Assembly: GCA_030950765.1 (NCBI GenBank)
Contig: JAUZQX010000149.1
Coordinates: 1-14,055 of the forward strand
Source: Ghiorsea sp.
GTDB lineage: Bacteria; Pseudomonadota; Zetaproteobacteria; Mariprofundales; Mariprofundaceae
Length of the DNA: 14,055 nucleotides
Reading direction: 5' to 3'
Each line of letters starts with the position of its first letter. The stretch's first letter is position 1. Of the stretch, positions 7,046 to 13,382 are shown piece after piece. The notes below the pieces were generated by a model. That model saw only the letters and a program-made list of their open reading frames with translations, made no database searches and had not been told where the DNA came from. A program made the position numbers and the translations under genes.

Positions 7046-7783
7046 TTAGTTGCTTGTGGTACCGTATTTTTCCACTCTGTAGGCGGCTACACGATAAAAC
7101 TTTGAAAAAATATTGGTGTTGGAAATAAGGGTGATGTGTTTGCCATGTTTTTTGGCATGGTATTGCAGTTTTTCGGTAAGGTTTTCGTGCCAAAAGTCGT
7201 TGAGGAAAGGTTCAAGTTTTGTTATTGCCCAACGGCAAGGGATGAAACGATATAAGAAGTGATGCTTGGGTAACTCGGCATACTCAGTAATTAATAATGT
7301 GCCACCATCGGCGAGGGTGCGAACCGCTTCGGATAAAACATGGCGGCGTGCTTGTATGGGCAATTCATGCAATAAAAAGAATAACACAGTTGTTGTAAAG
7401 CTATCGTCTTTATACCCCAAATACTCCGCATTCATGCGGGTGGCAAGAAGACTGGTGGCGGGTGATATTTTGCGGGCTGCAAGCCGAAGTTGGACGGGTG
7501 CAACATCAGTAATATGTAAAGGTGTTGGTTTGATATGCTGTACTAAATTTGGTGTTAAGCTGCCATAAACGCAGGTGAGCTGAAGTACGCATGTTTGATC
7601 GGTGTGTGCGAGCTGTTGAAGTGTTTGATGCATTAACTTTTTATATTGACCAAATAAGATGGCATTGATGATGGGTTGATGATCAAAAAACCAAACCGAC
7701 TTTGACCATAAATATGCCCACCAATAATACCGTGCGAGATATTCGGGTGTACCATCGAGGAATTTTTTATATAGTTTTAGCAA
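7046..7783 (-). CDS. rquA: Rhodoquinone biosynthesis protein RquA
   Basis: RquA turns ubiquinone into rhodoquinone by replacing a ring methoxy group with an amino group, using S-adenosylmethionine. Rhodoquinone has a lower potential and serves fumarate reduction under low oxygen. The 245-residue protein has the class I methyltransferase-like fold but family-specific signatures: YLARYYWWAYL (15-25), FFDHQPIINAILFG (32-45), VLQLTCVYGSLT (66-77), VLFFLLHELP (133-142), GGTLLITEY (160-168) and KLEPFLNDFW (189-198). The glycine-rich ExGxGxG SAM loop of true methyltransferases is replaced by TCVYG, as I recall for RquA. The start is an unusual TTG (7783-7781) overlapping the queA stop by 7 bp, with no strong ribosome site, so coupling to queA is likely; no nearby ATG fits. 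It is last in rpiA-queA-rquA. An ordinary UbiE-like methyltransferase is the main alternative. Confidence 0.85.
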   Translation of the reverse strand: MLKLYKKFLDGTPEYLARYYWWAYLWSKSVWFFDHQPIINAILFGQYKKLMHQTLQQLAHTDQTCVLQLTCVYGSLTPNLVQHIKPTPLHITDVAPVQLRLAARKISPATSLLATRMNAEYLGYKDDSFTTTVLFFLLHELPIQARRHVLSEAVRTLADGGTLLITEYAELPKHHFLYRFIPCRWAITKLEPFLNDFWHENLTEKLQYHAKKHGKHITLISNTNIFSKFYRVAAYRVEKYGTTSN

Positions 7784-8805
7784 ATGGGCTGCTTAGGCAT
7801 AAACATGGCATCACCATAGGAATAGAAGCGGTATTGGTGTTGGATGGCATGTTGATAGGCTTGCTTGATGTTTTCTTGTCCAGCAAGGGCTGAAACCAGC
7901 ATTAAGAGCGTAGATTTGGGCAAGTGGAAGTTGGTTAATAAAGCATCCGTCATTTTAAATTGATAACTGGGTGTGATGAAAATATCAGTTCTACCACTTC
8001 CCGCTTGTAATGCACCGCTTTGGCTTGCTGCCTCTAATGTGCGTAGGCTTGTGGTGCCGACAGCAACAATACGTTTGCCTGCCTGTTTGGCTTGATTGAT
8101 GGTATCTGTGGCTTGTTGTGAAATGATATAGGCTTCCTCGTGCATGATATGGTCATCGGTGTTGTCCACTTGAATGGGCTGGAATGTACCAGGGCCAACA
8201 TGTAAGGTAATATGGACAAAGGTCGCACCTTTGGCTTCCATCTTTTGCATCAATTCAGGGGTTAGGTGCAAGCCTGCGGTGGGAGCTGCCACTGCCCCTT
8301 TATGTTGGGCAAAAACAGTCTGGTAGCGCTGTTTGTCTTCTTCGGAGTCAGGGCGATTGAGATAGGGTGGCAATGGCATATGCCCGTGTTGCTCAATAGC
8401 TAAGCCCACATCATCGGCAAGCAGTTTGATGTGAATATTTTTTCCCTCACGTTTGATGACTTCACCTTTGAATGTATCAGTAAAATGTACAGTCATACCT
8501 TGGTTGATAGGTTTGTTGCTTTTGCCCCAAGCAGACCAAATACTGTCTTCTCCCAAAGGTTCGAGAAGTAACACTTCTACTTTGCCGCCACTTTCTTTTT
8601 TGCCCATGAGTCGAGCAGGAATAACCTTGGTGTCATTGACTACCCAGACATCACCTTGTTGTACAAGCCCAACAAGGTCTGGGATATGTTTATCCTGAAA
8701 GCCATTGTCAGCCAGTACCAACAAGCGAGAAGCATCTCGCTTGGCTAAAGGCTGTTTGGCAATCAGATTTTCAGGTAGCGTGAAATCGAAGTCGGAGACT
8801 TGCAT
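7777..8805 (-). CDS. queA: tRNA preQ1(34) S-adenosylmethionine ribosyltransferase-isomerase
   Basis: QueA transfers and isomerises the ribosyl part of S-adenosylmethionine onto preQ1 at tRNA position 34, giving epoxyqueuosine in queuosine synthesis. The 342-residue product has normal length and starts with the family N-terminus SDFDFTLPENLIAKQPL (4-20). Other signatures are VVNDTKVIPARL (55-66), GHMPLPPYL (141-149), PTAGLHLT (175-182), VGPGTFQP (203-210), GTTSLRTLE (250-258), TNFHLPKSTL (291-300) and the C-terminal YGDAMF (330-335). It begins 7 bp after the rpiA stop without an obvious Shine-Dalgarno sequence, which suggests coupled translation. Its last codons overlap rquA. Its usual partner tgt is not in the window. 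Confidence 0.96.
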   Translation of the reverse strand: MQVSDFDFTLPENLIAKQPLAKRDASRLLVLADNGFQDKHIPDLVGLVQQGDVWVVNDTKVIPARLMGKKESGGKVEVLLLEPLGEDSIWSAWGKSNKPINQGMTVHFTDTFKGEVIKREGKNIHIKLLADDVGLAIEQHGHMPLPPYLNRPDSEEDKQRYQTVFAQHKGAVAAPTAGLHLTPELMQKMEAKGATFVHITLHVGPGTFQPIQVDNTDDHIMHEEAYIISQQATDTINQAKQAGKRIVAVGTTSLRTLEAASQSGALQAGSGRTDIFITPSYQFKMTDALLTNFHLPKSTLLMLVSALAGQENIKQAYQHAIQHQYRFYSYGDAMFMPKQPIC

Positions 8806-8812
8806 GAATGGT

Positions 8813-9481
8813 TTAGTCGAAAGTAACTACGCCATTTGGGGTTGCCATCAGGATAACATCGGCACCTTGATGGGAGAAGATACCATTGGTGACAACGCCA
8901 GGCACTTCATTTAAGTTATCTTCAAGTTGACGCGCATTTTTAATGGTTAGACCCACTACATCAATAATAATATTACCGTTATCCGTGATGAAACCTTCGC
9001 GAACTTGCGCTTTTCCGCCCAAATTATTGGCGATCGACATCACCAAGGCTTCTGCCATATGGATCACTTCAATAGGTAGTGGAAACGCACCAAGAAAATC
9101 AACTTGTTTACTTTCATCAACAATACATACAAACTTTTCAGAGCCAGCAGCGACGATTTTTTCACGGGTTAAAGCGCCGCCGCCGCCTTTGGTGAGGTTC
9201 TTTTTCGGGTCAAATTCATCTGCACCATCTATATATACAGATAGTTTAGTTACTTGGCTAAGCGCATCGTTGAGTTCAAATACAGGGATACCGTGACCTC
9301 TTAGGCGTTCAGCAGTGGCCTCAGAGCTAGCAACCGTTCCTTTGATACTGCCTTTGATGGTAGCCAGCGCATCAATAAACTTATTGGCAGTTGAGCCTGT
9401 GCCTACACCAACAATGGAGCCTTCAACAACATAAGTTAGGGCTGCCTGGGCAACTTCTTCTTTCATTTCATCTTGTGTCAT
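8813..9481 (-). CDS. rpiA: Ribose-5-phosphate isomerase A
   Basis: RpiA interconverts ribose-5-phosphate and ribulose-5-phosphate in the non-oxidative pentose phosphate pathway (also used in the Calvin cycle). The 222-residue length is typical. Visible active-site motifs are VGVGTGSTA (24-32), the catalytic DGADEFDP (85-92), the [11 protein letters not shown] loop (98-108) with general-base Glu E107, and the final [14 protein letters not shown] segment (204-217). The ATG has a strong AAGGAGAGA site about 5 bases upstream. A promoter at 9514-9542 reads into it, making it the first gene of the rpiA-queA-rquA run. It diverges from rplM. Confidence 0.97.
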   Translation of the reverse strand: MTQDEMKEEVAQAALTYVVEGSIVGVGTGSTANKFIDALATIKGSIKGTVASSEATAERLRGHGIPVFELNDALSQVTKLSVYIDGADEFDPKKNLTKGGGGALTREKIVAAGSEKFVCIVDESKQVDFLGAFPLPIEVIHMAEALVMSIANNLGGKAQVREGFITDNGNIIIDVVGLTIKNARQLEDNLNEVPGVVTNGIFSHQGADVILMATPNGVVTFD

Positions 9482-9513
9482 ATCTCTCTCCTTGGTGGAT
9501 GCATTTCATTATA

Positions 9514-9542
9514 TATAATATAGTGGCGCAGCTTACTATCAA
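9514..9542 (-). promoter_or_regulatory. Sigma-70-like promoter of the rpiA operon
   Basis: On the minus strand, TTGATA (9542-9537) and ATTATA (9519-9514) are separated by 17 bp, so each box differs little from the consensus. Initiation near 9507 would leave a leader of about 25 bases carrying the AAGGAGAGA ribosome site. The strongly AT-rich -10 region supports melting. Confidence 0.65.
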
Positions 9543-9555
9543 AAATAAAAATCAC

Positions 9556-9600
9556 CAACTTGCGCGGGTTGAAGTAAGCCTGTGGGGAAACAACTTGCAC
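9556..9600 (+). repeat. Direct repeat CAACTTGCRC between divergent promoters
   Basis: CAACTTGCGC (9556-9565) recurs as CAACTTGCAC (9591-9600), 35 bp apart start to start. The second copy lies 8 bp upstream of the rplM -35 box. The first copy also belongs to a small dyad, CAAC-N8-GTTG (9556-9571). These could be operator half-sites, but chance is not excluded. Confidence 0.3.
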
Positions 9601-9608
9601 AAAGGTGT

Positions 9609-9636
9609 TTGACATTGGCAAACAGTTTCCTACAAT
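9609..9636 (+). promoter_or_regulatory. Strong sigma-70 promoter of rplM-rpsI
   Basis: A perfect -35 TTGACA (9609-9614) is followed after 16 bp by TACAAT (9631-9636), five of six -10 positions. Transcription would begin around 9642-9644, giving a 5' leader of about 85 bases before the rplM ATG. Strength fits a ribosomal protein operon. Confidence 0.8.
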
Positions 9637-9643
9637 GCGCGAC

Positions 9644-9681
9644 CCGTTCGACAGTAAGGCGAGAAGCCCTGTTGAATTCGG
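9644..9681 (+). promoter_or_regulatory. Structured rplM leader hairpin, candidate L13 autoregulatory site
   Basis: TTCGACAG (9647-9654) pairs with CTGTTGAA (9669-9676) over 8 bp including one G-U. Inside, a 3-base bulge TAA and a GGC-GAGAA-GCC tip close the hairpin. CCG (9644-9646) can extend the stem with CGG (9679-9681) past a two-base bulge. It begins almost at the predicted transcript start and lies about 50 bases before the ATG. Known biology: in E. coli, L13 represses its own operon through the rplM mRNA leader. That this hairpin does the same is inference. Confidence 0.5.
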
Positions 9682-9729
9682 AGAGAAGTTTTTTCAGTTA
9701 GTTTTGATTGGATTTTTGGAGTATCAAAC

Positions 9730-10161
9730 ATGTCTACTTGGACTGTTCGCCCTGGCGATATTGAACGTAAATGGTATATTGTGGATGCTGAGGATATGAT
9801 TCTTGGTCGTCTATCAACTGAAGTTGCCCGCATTTTGCGCGGTAAACACAACCCGATGTATACCCCTCATGCAGATTGTGGTGACCATGTCATCATCATC
9901 AATGCTGAGAAAATTAAAGTTACGGGTAACAAAGAAATGCAAAAAATGTATTACCGTCACAGCCGTTTTGCTGGTGGTTTGCATACGATTTCTTTGGAAA
10001 AACAACGTGAACGTTTTCCAACACGTATCCTTGAGCTAGCAATTAAAGGAATGATGCCAAAAGGTCCATTGGGTCGTAAGCAGCTTCTTAAATTGAAAGT
10101 ATATGCTGGTTCTGAGCATCCGCATGTTGCACAAGCGCCAGAAGCATTAAAGTTAAACTAA
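9730..10161 (+). CDS. rplM: 50S ribosomal protein L13
   Basis: L13 is an early-assembling protein of the large ribosomal subunit that binds 23S rRNA. The 143-residue product matches the normal length and starts [20 protein letters not shown]. coli L13 has 142 residues. Signatures include [16 protein letters not shown] (25-40), [18 protein letters not shown] (51-68) and the C-terminal [20 protein letters not shown] segment (112-131). GGAG (9718-9721) lies 8 bases before the ATG. Its leader contains a stable hairpin that may mediate autoregulation. rpsI follows after 24 bp, the conserved arrangement in bacteria. Confidence 0.98.
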   Translation: MSTWTVRPGDIERKWYIVDAEDMILGRLSTEVARILRGKHNPMYTPHADCGDHVIIINAEKIKVTGNKEMQKMYYRHSRFAGGLHTISLEKQRERFPTRILELAIKGMMPKGPLGRKQLLKLKVYAGSEHPHVAQAPEALKLN

Positions 10162-10185
10162 AAGATTAGAGAGTAGGTAATTAAA

Positions 10186-10578
10186 ATGGCAGATGATATG
10201 TATCGCGGAACAGGACGACGCAAGCGCAGTATTGCTCGTGTAATGATTAAAGCAGGTAGTGGTCAAATGAGCGTCAATGGTCGCGATATGGAAAATTATT
10301 TCCCTATTGAAATCATTCGTCAAGAAGCTGTTCGCCCACTTGCACTTGTTGGTCTTACTGACCGTTTGGACATTCGTGTGAATGTACATGGTGGTGGTGT
10401 TTCAGGACAAGCTGGCGCAATTCGTCATGGTATTGCTCGCGCATTGCTTGAATATGATGCAGGTCTTCGCCCTCAACTTAAAGAGAAAGGTTACTTAACA
10501 CGTGATGCACGTGTTGTAGAACGTAAGAAGTACGGCTTGAAAAAAGCACGTCGTGCGCCGCAGTTCTCAAAACGTTAA
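10186..10578 (+). CDS. rpsI: 30S ribosomal protein S9
   Basis: S9 sits in the head of the small subunit; its basic C-terminal tail reaches the P-site tRNA. The product has 130 residues, the same length as in E. coli. It begins with the [12 protein letters not shown] block (8-19). Middle-domain signatures are [21 protein letters not shown], spanning about 68-88. It ends in the canonical [22 protein letters not shown] ribosome site precedes ATG. It is the second gene of rplM-rpsI and is followed within 25 bp by a strong terminator. Confidence 0.98.
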   Translation: MADDMYRGTGRRKRSIARVMIKAGSGQMSVNGRDMENYFPIEIIRQEAVRPLALVGLTDRLDIRVNVHGGGVSGQAGAIRHGIARALLEYDAGLRPQLKEKGYLTRDARVVERKKYGLKKARRAPQFSKR

Positions 10579-10601
10579 TTCGTTTTTTGTTCAATTCTTC
10601 A

Positions 10602-10627
10602 GGGAGAGCTTTTGCTCTCCCTTTTTT
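10602..10627 (+). terminator. Intrinsic terminator after rpsI
   Basis: GGGAGAGC (10602-10609), loop TTTT, GCTCTCCC (10614-10621) and six T (10622-10627) form a perfect 8-bp GC-rich stem with a U-tract. It closes the rplM-rpsI transcript and separates it from argC. Confidence 0.95.
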
Positions 10628-10653
10628 ATTTGTAACGTATGACAATGTTATGG

Positions 10654-10677
10654 TGGCGTGGTAAGTTTCCCACGCTA
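10654..10677 (+). promoter_or_regulatory. Hairpin just upstream of argC
   Basis: TGGCGTGG (10654-10661) pairs with CCACGCTA (10670-10677) over 8 bp with one G-U, loop TAAGTTTC. It ends 17 bp before the argC ATG. There is no T-tract, so it is not a terminator. It could be a dyad operator or an mRNA leader element. A weak promoter candidate overlaps it: ATGACA (10639-10644), 17 bp, TAAGTT (10662-10667), which would put the -10 in the loop. Confidence 0.4.
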
Positions 10678-10694
10678 AGAAAAAGGGGTGAGAT

Positions 10695-11726
10695 ATGAGC
10701 ATTGCAGTCGCCATCTTAGGTGCAACAGGTTATACAGGTGCTGAGTTGATTCGTTTGCTTGATGCACACCCTGAATTTGAAATCAAACATCTGGCTGCTT
10801 TTAGCCAAGCAGGTAAAAAAGTATCGGATGTGCTACCGGGTATTGCCAGCCAAAGCGCGACCATGACACTGGCTAAAGCAGACGGCATCATTCCCGATGA
10901 AGTACAACTTGTGTTTACAGCACTTCCCCATGCGGCAGCCGCAGCCAGTGTAAAAAAAGCATTGGATGCAGGTAAAAAGGTTGTCGATTTAAGTGCGGAC
11001 TTTAGGCATCCCGATACGGATAACTATGAACAAGCCTACGGGTTACCACACCCTTTCCCTGAATTATTAACTGATTGTGTATATGGTTTAACTGAACATG
11101 CGAGAAAAGATGTGGCACAAACTAAACTTGTGGCAAATCCAGGCTGTTACCCAACATCGGTATTATTGCCACTATTACCACTACTCAAGGCAAATGTTAT
11201 TGATACACAATCGATTATTATTGATGCCAAATCGGGCACATCAGGTGCGGGGCGCGCTGCCAAAACAGGGCTATTATATTGTGAAATCAATGAAAGTTTA
11301 GCGGCTTATGGTTTACCCAAACATAGGCATGCTTGGGAAATGGAAGAATGGTCTAAGGCATATACAGGGCAAGGTGTACATGTGCGGTTTGTGCCGCATA
11401 TTATTCCTATGACCAGAGGTATGCTGAGTACTATTCATTTATCAGGTAAAAACAGTGAGCAATGGCACAGTATTTTATCAGATGCTTACCAAGATGAGGC
11501 CTTCGTTCGTGTGCTTCCTTTAGGTTCTTTGCCTTCTACAGGTGCAGTGAAAGGGAGCAATAGGTGTGAAATTGGGGTGGCAGTGTTGAGTGAAACAGAA
11601 GCAGTGGTGGTGAGTTGTATTGATAACTTGCTCAAAGGTGCATCAGGTCAGGCTGTGCAAAATGCCAATGTGATGTTTGGTTTTGATGAAACTATGGGTC
11701 TGGCTGTGAATGCTAGTTGGCCTTAA
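10695..11726 (+). CDS. argC: N-acetyl-gamma-glutamyl-phosphate reductase
   Basis: ArgC reduces N-acetylglutamyl-5-phosphate with NADPH to N-acetylglutamate semialdehyde, the third step of arginine synthesis. The 343-residue product carries the dinucleotide-binding loop GATGYTGAEL (9-18), VDLSADFR (97-104), the catalytic cysteine C151 in VANPGCYPTS (146-155), KSGTSGAGRA (179-188), the GLPKHRH motif (206-212) with catalytic His, and a final NLLKGASGQAVQNAN block. Length is typical of the long ArgC type. An AGGGGTGAG site precedes the ATG. It follows the rpsI terminator and an upstream hairpin. The next gene starts 13 bp after its stop, so it likely leads a five-gene transcript; no other arg gene is present. 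Confidence 0.97.
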   Translation: MSIAVAILGATGYTGAELIRLLDAHPEFEIKHLAAFSQAGKKVSDVLPGIASQSATMTLAKADGIIPDEVQLVFTALPHAAAAASVKKALDAGKKVVDLSADFRHPDTDNYEQAYGLPHPFPELLTDCVYGLTEHARKDVAQTKLVANPGCYPTSVLLPLLPLLKANVIDTQSIIIDAKSGTSGAGRAAKTGLLYCEINESLAAYGLPKHRHAWEMEEWSKAYTGQGVHVRFVPHIIPMTRGMLSTIHLSGKNSEQWHSILSDAYQDEAFVRVLPLGSLPSTGAVKGSNRCEIGVAVLSETEAVVVSCIDNLLKGASGQAVQNANVMFGFDETMGLAVNASWP

Positions 11727-11739
11727 TTGAGTAGTTTTG

Positions 11740-12423
11740 ATGTCTTTTTGGTTTAAACCAAGGCAAGTTGTACTCATGGATGCGCATGGTGGTAAACCTG
11801 CGCGGAATTTTTATGTGCGAAGCATCACGTTATTGATGTTCCTGATCTTCTTAACGGGGCTGCCTTTTGCGCTGGGTGCTTGGTACGCACCTTTTCACAG
11901 CATTCAAGAGATGATTCCTGAAAATTTAAAGTTAAAACGACACAACCAAGATTTACAACGCAAACTTGCGGATGCAAACACGCTTAATGAATTGAAAGAC
12001 GAACAATTAGAGAGTTTGCAAGAGCAAATTGCGGCACAAGAGCAAGAAGTGCAAGCGCTCACCAAAGAATTACACATGTTTAAAAGTATTCTAGAAGAGC
12101 GCAAAGGTAAGGGCATTCAAATCATTGCACATAAGGTTAGTTGGCAGGGTGATAAGCTGCTTTTATGGCAAGTTTTGTTTGTGAAGGGTGGTAGTTACCC
12201 GCGTTATTTGGCTGGTACGTACAAAATATTTGCTTTTGATGACCAAGGGCATAGGCAAGCACTGTTTACGGATGCAGAGCGATATCGCTTTGAGTCACAC
12301 GTTGTTTTGGATCAGAAATTTGAGTGGAAGGAAACATGGAAGCCGACTAAGCTTGAGCTTGTCATTTATAATTATCGCAAAAAAGAAGTGTTGAAACAAA
12401 CGATACCAATTCAAGGGATGTAA
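11740..12423 (+). CDS. Membrane-anchored coiled-coil protein, DUF6776-like
   Basis: The 227-residue protein of unknown function has a short cytoplasmic N-terminus, one membrane span at about 28-48 (LLMFLIFLTGLPFALGAWYA), a coiled coil rich in E, Q, K and L at about 60-121, and a C-terminal domain (124-225) of alternating strands ending in VLKQTIPIQ. This order of TM, coiled coil and beta-rich tail resembles DUF6776 proteins, which I recall next to bactofilin genes in other proteobacteria. ATG 11740 is preferred over TTG 11737; only a weak GAG site precedes it, 13 bp after the argC stop. Bactofilin begins 3 bp after its stop. It may anchor bactofilin or bind peptidoglycan, but no catalytic motif is visible and its function is unknown. 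Confidence 0.75.
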   Translation: MSFWFKPRQVVLMDAHGGKPARNFYVRSITLLMFLIFLTGLPFALGAWYAPFHSIQEMIPENLKLKRHNQDLQRKLADANTLNELKDEQLESLQEQIAAQEQEVQALTKELHMFKSILEERKGKGIQIIAHKVSWQGDKLLLWQVLFVKGGSYPRYLAGTYKIFAFDDQGHRQALFTDAERYRFESHVVLDQKFEWKETWKPTKLELVIYNYRKKEVLKQTIPIQGM

Positions 12424-12426
12424 GGT

Positions 12427-12855
12427 ATGTTTAGTAAAAAAGAACAAAAACAGGTGAAACCAATGAAAGAAGCACAACATATTGATACACTGATTGGTGT
12501 ACATTCTGTATTTACAGGTAATTTGTCTTTTGAAGGCGCTGTGCGCATTGATGGACGTTTTGAAGGAAATATTCAGTCAGAAAAAGATGGTACATTGATT
12601 GTTAGTGAAGGTGCATTTATCAAAGGCGAAGTAAATGTGCCAAATCTTGTATTGCATGGTGATATTAATGGTAATGTTCACGCCAGCCAAAACTTGAAAA
12701 TTGGCGTGAAGGGCGTACTTAACGGTGATGTAGAATACAAAGTGATCACTTTGGCTGAGGGTTCTGCCATTAATGGCCGCTGCGCACGTATTGATGATGT
12801 CGATGGGCAAGCGCGTAAACCTAAAGAGAAAGTGGAAGTGATTGAAGTTAAATAA
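12427..12855 (+). CDS. Bactofilin (polymer-forming cytoskeletal protein)
   Basis: Bactofilins assemble without nucleotide into filaments or sheets that position cell-wall or envelope enzymes. The 142-residue product has a short charged N-terminus, a central right-handed beta-helix domain at about 18-115 built of repeated turns (GNLSFEGAVRIDGRFEGNI, GTLIVSEGAFIKGEVNV, LVLHGDINGNVHA, GVLNGDVEYKVITLAEGS), and a charged KEKVEVIEVK tail. An AAGG ribosome site overlaps the stop of the upstream coiled-coil gene, so the two are probably translated together. The start of the next gene is only 2 bp beyond its stop. Confidence 0.92.
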   Translation: MFSKKEQKQVKPMKEAQHIDTLIGVHSVFTGNLSFEGAVRIDGRFEGNIQSEKDGTLIVSEGAFIKGEVNVPNLVLHGDINGNVHASQNLKIGVKGVLNGDVEYKVITLAEGSAINGRCARIDDVDGQARKPKEKVEVIEVK

Positions 12856-12857
12856 TC

Positions 12858-13382
12858 ATGATTTATTCGTACCTAGACTATAAACCTGACATTGATGCAA
12901 AAGCTTGGCTTGCACCCAATGTTGACGTGATTGGTCGGGTAAAAATAGGTGCGGAGACTTCGGTTTGGTATCAGAGTGTATTGCGTGGTGATGTCAACTT
13001 CATCAGCATTGGTCAGCGCACAAATATTCAAGACCATACGGTGATTCATAACAGTGGTGATGCACCTTGTATTGTGGGTGATGATGTCACTATTGGACAT
13101 AAGGTATTGTTGCATGGCTGTGAAATTCAAGATGGTTGTTTGGTCGGTATGGGTTCGATTGTGATGGATCATGCTGTGCTTGAAGCAGGTTGTTTTTTAG
13201 CCGCAGGTTCGCTTGTCCCTGAAGGTAAAGTGCTTAAAGGCGGCTACTTATATGCAGGCAGTCCAGCACGCGAGCGACGCGAACTTACGCAGAAAGAAAA
13301 GGATTTTCTTGGTCAATCGGCAAAACATTATGTCAAACTTGCCAAGGCACATCAAGACACCGCGACCATTATTACACCATGA
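12858..13382 (+). CDS. Gamma-class carbonic anhydrase family protein (YrdA/PaaY-like)
   Basis: The 174-residue left-handed beta-helix (hexapeptide repeat) protein belongs to the gamma carbonic anhydrase-like family, whose members form trimers with a metal at the subunit interface. Likely metal ligands are H64 in HTVIHNSG, H81 in TIGHKVLLHGC and H86 in the same motif, with family residues R43/D45 (LRGDVN) and Q58/D59 (NIQDH). It closes with YLYAGSPARERRELT (130-144). True hydratase activity varies in this family, and several members have unknown substrates. ATG lies 2 bp after the bactofilin stop, and its own stop overlaps the next start as ATGA. No strong ribosome site is seen, consistent with coupling. 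Confidence 0.85.
   Translation: MIYSYLDYKPDIDAKAWLAPNVDVIGRVKIGAETSVWYQSVLRGDVNFISIGQRTNIQDHTVIHNSGDAPCIVGDDVTIGHKVLLHGCEIQDGCLVGMGSIVMDHAVLEAGCFLAAGSLVPEGKVLKGGYLYAGSPARERRELTQKEKDFLGQSAKHYVKLAKAHQDTATIITP

Noticed and set aside
7266..7568. A 100-codon plus-strand frame inside rquA
   Set aside because: Antisense to rquA, whose family signatures are clear on the other strand.
12873..13172. A 99-codon minus-strand frame inside the carbonic anhydrase-like gene
   Set aside because: Shadow of the hexapeptide-repeat gene; it looks like a mirror of repeated codons.
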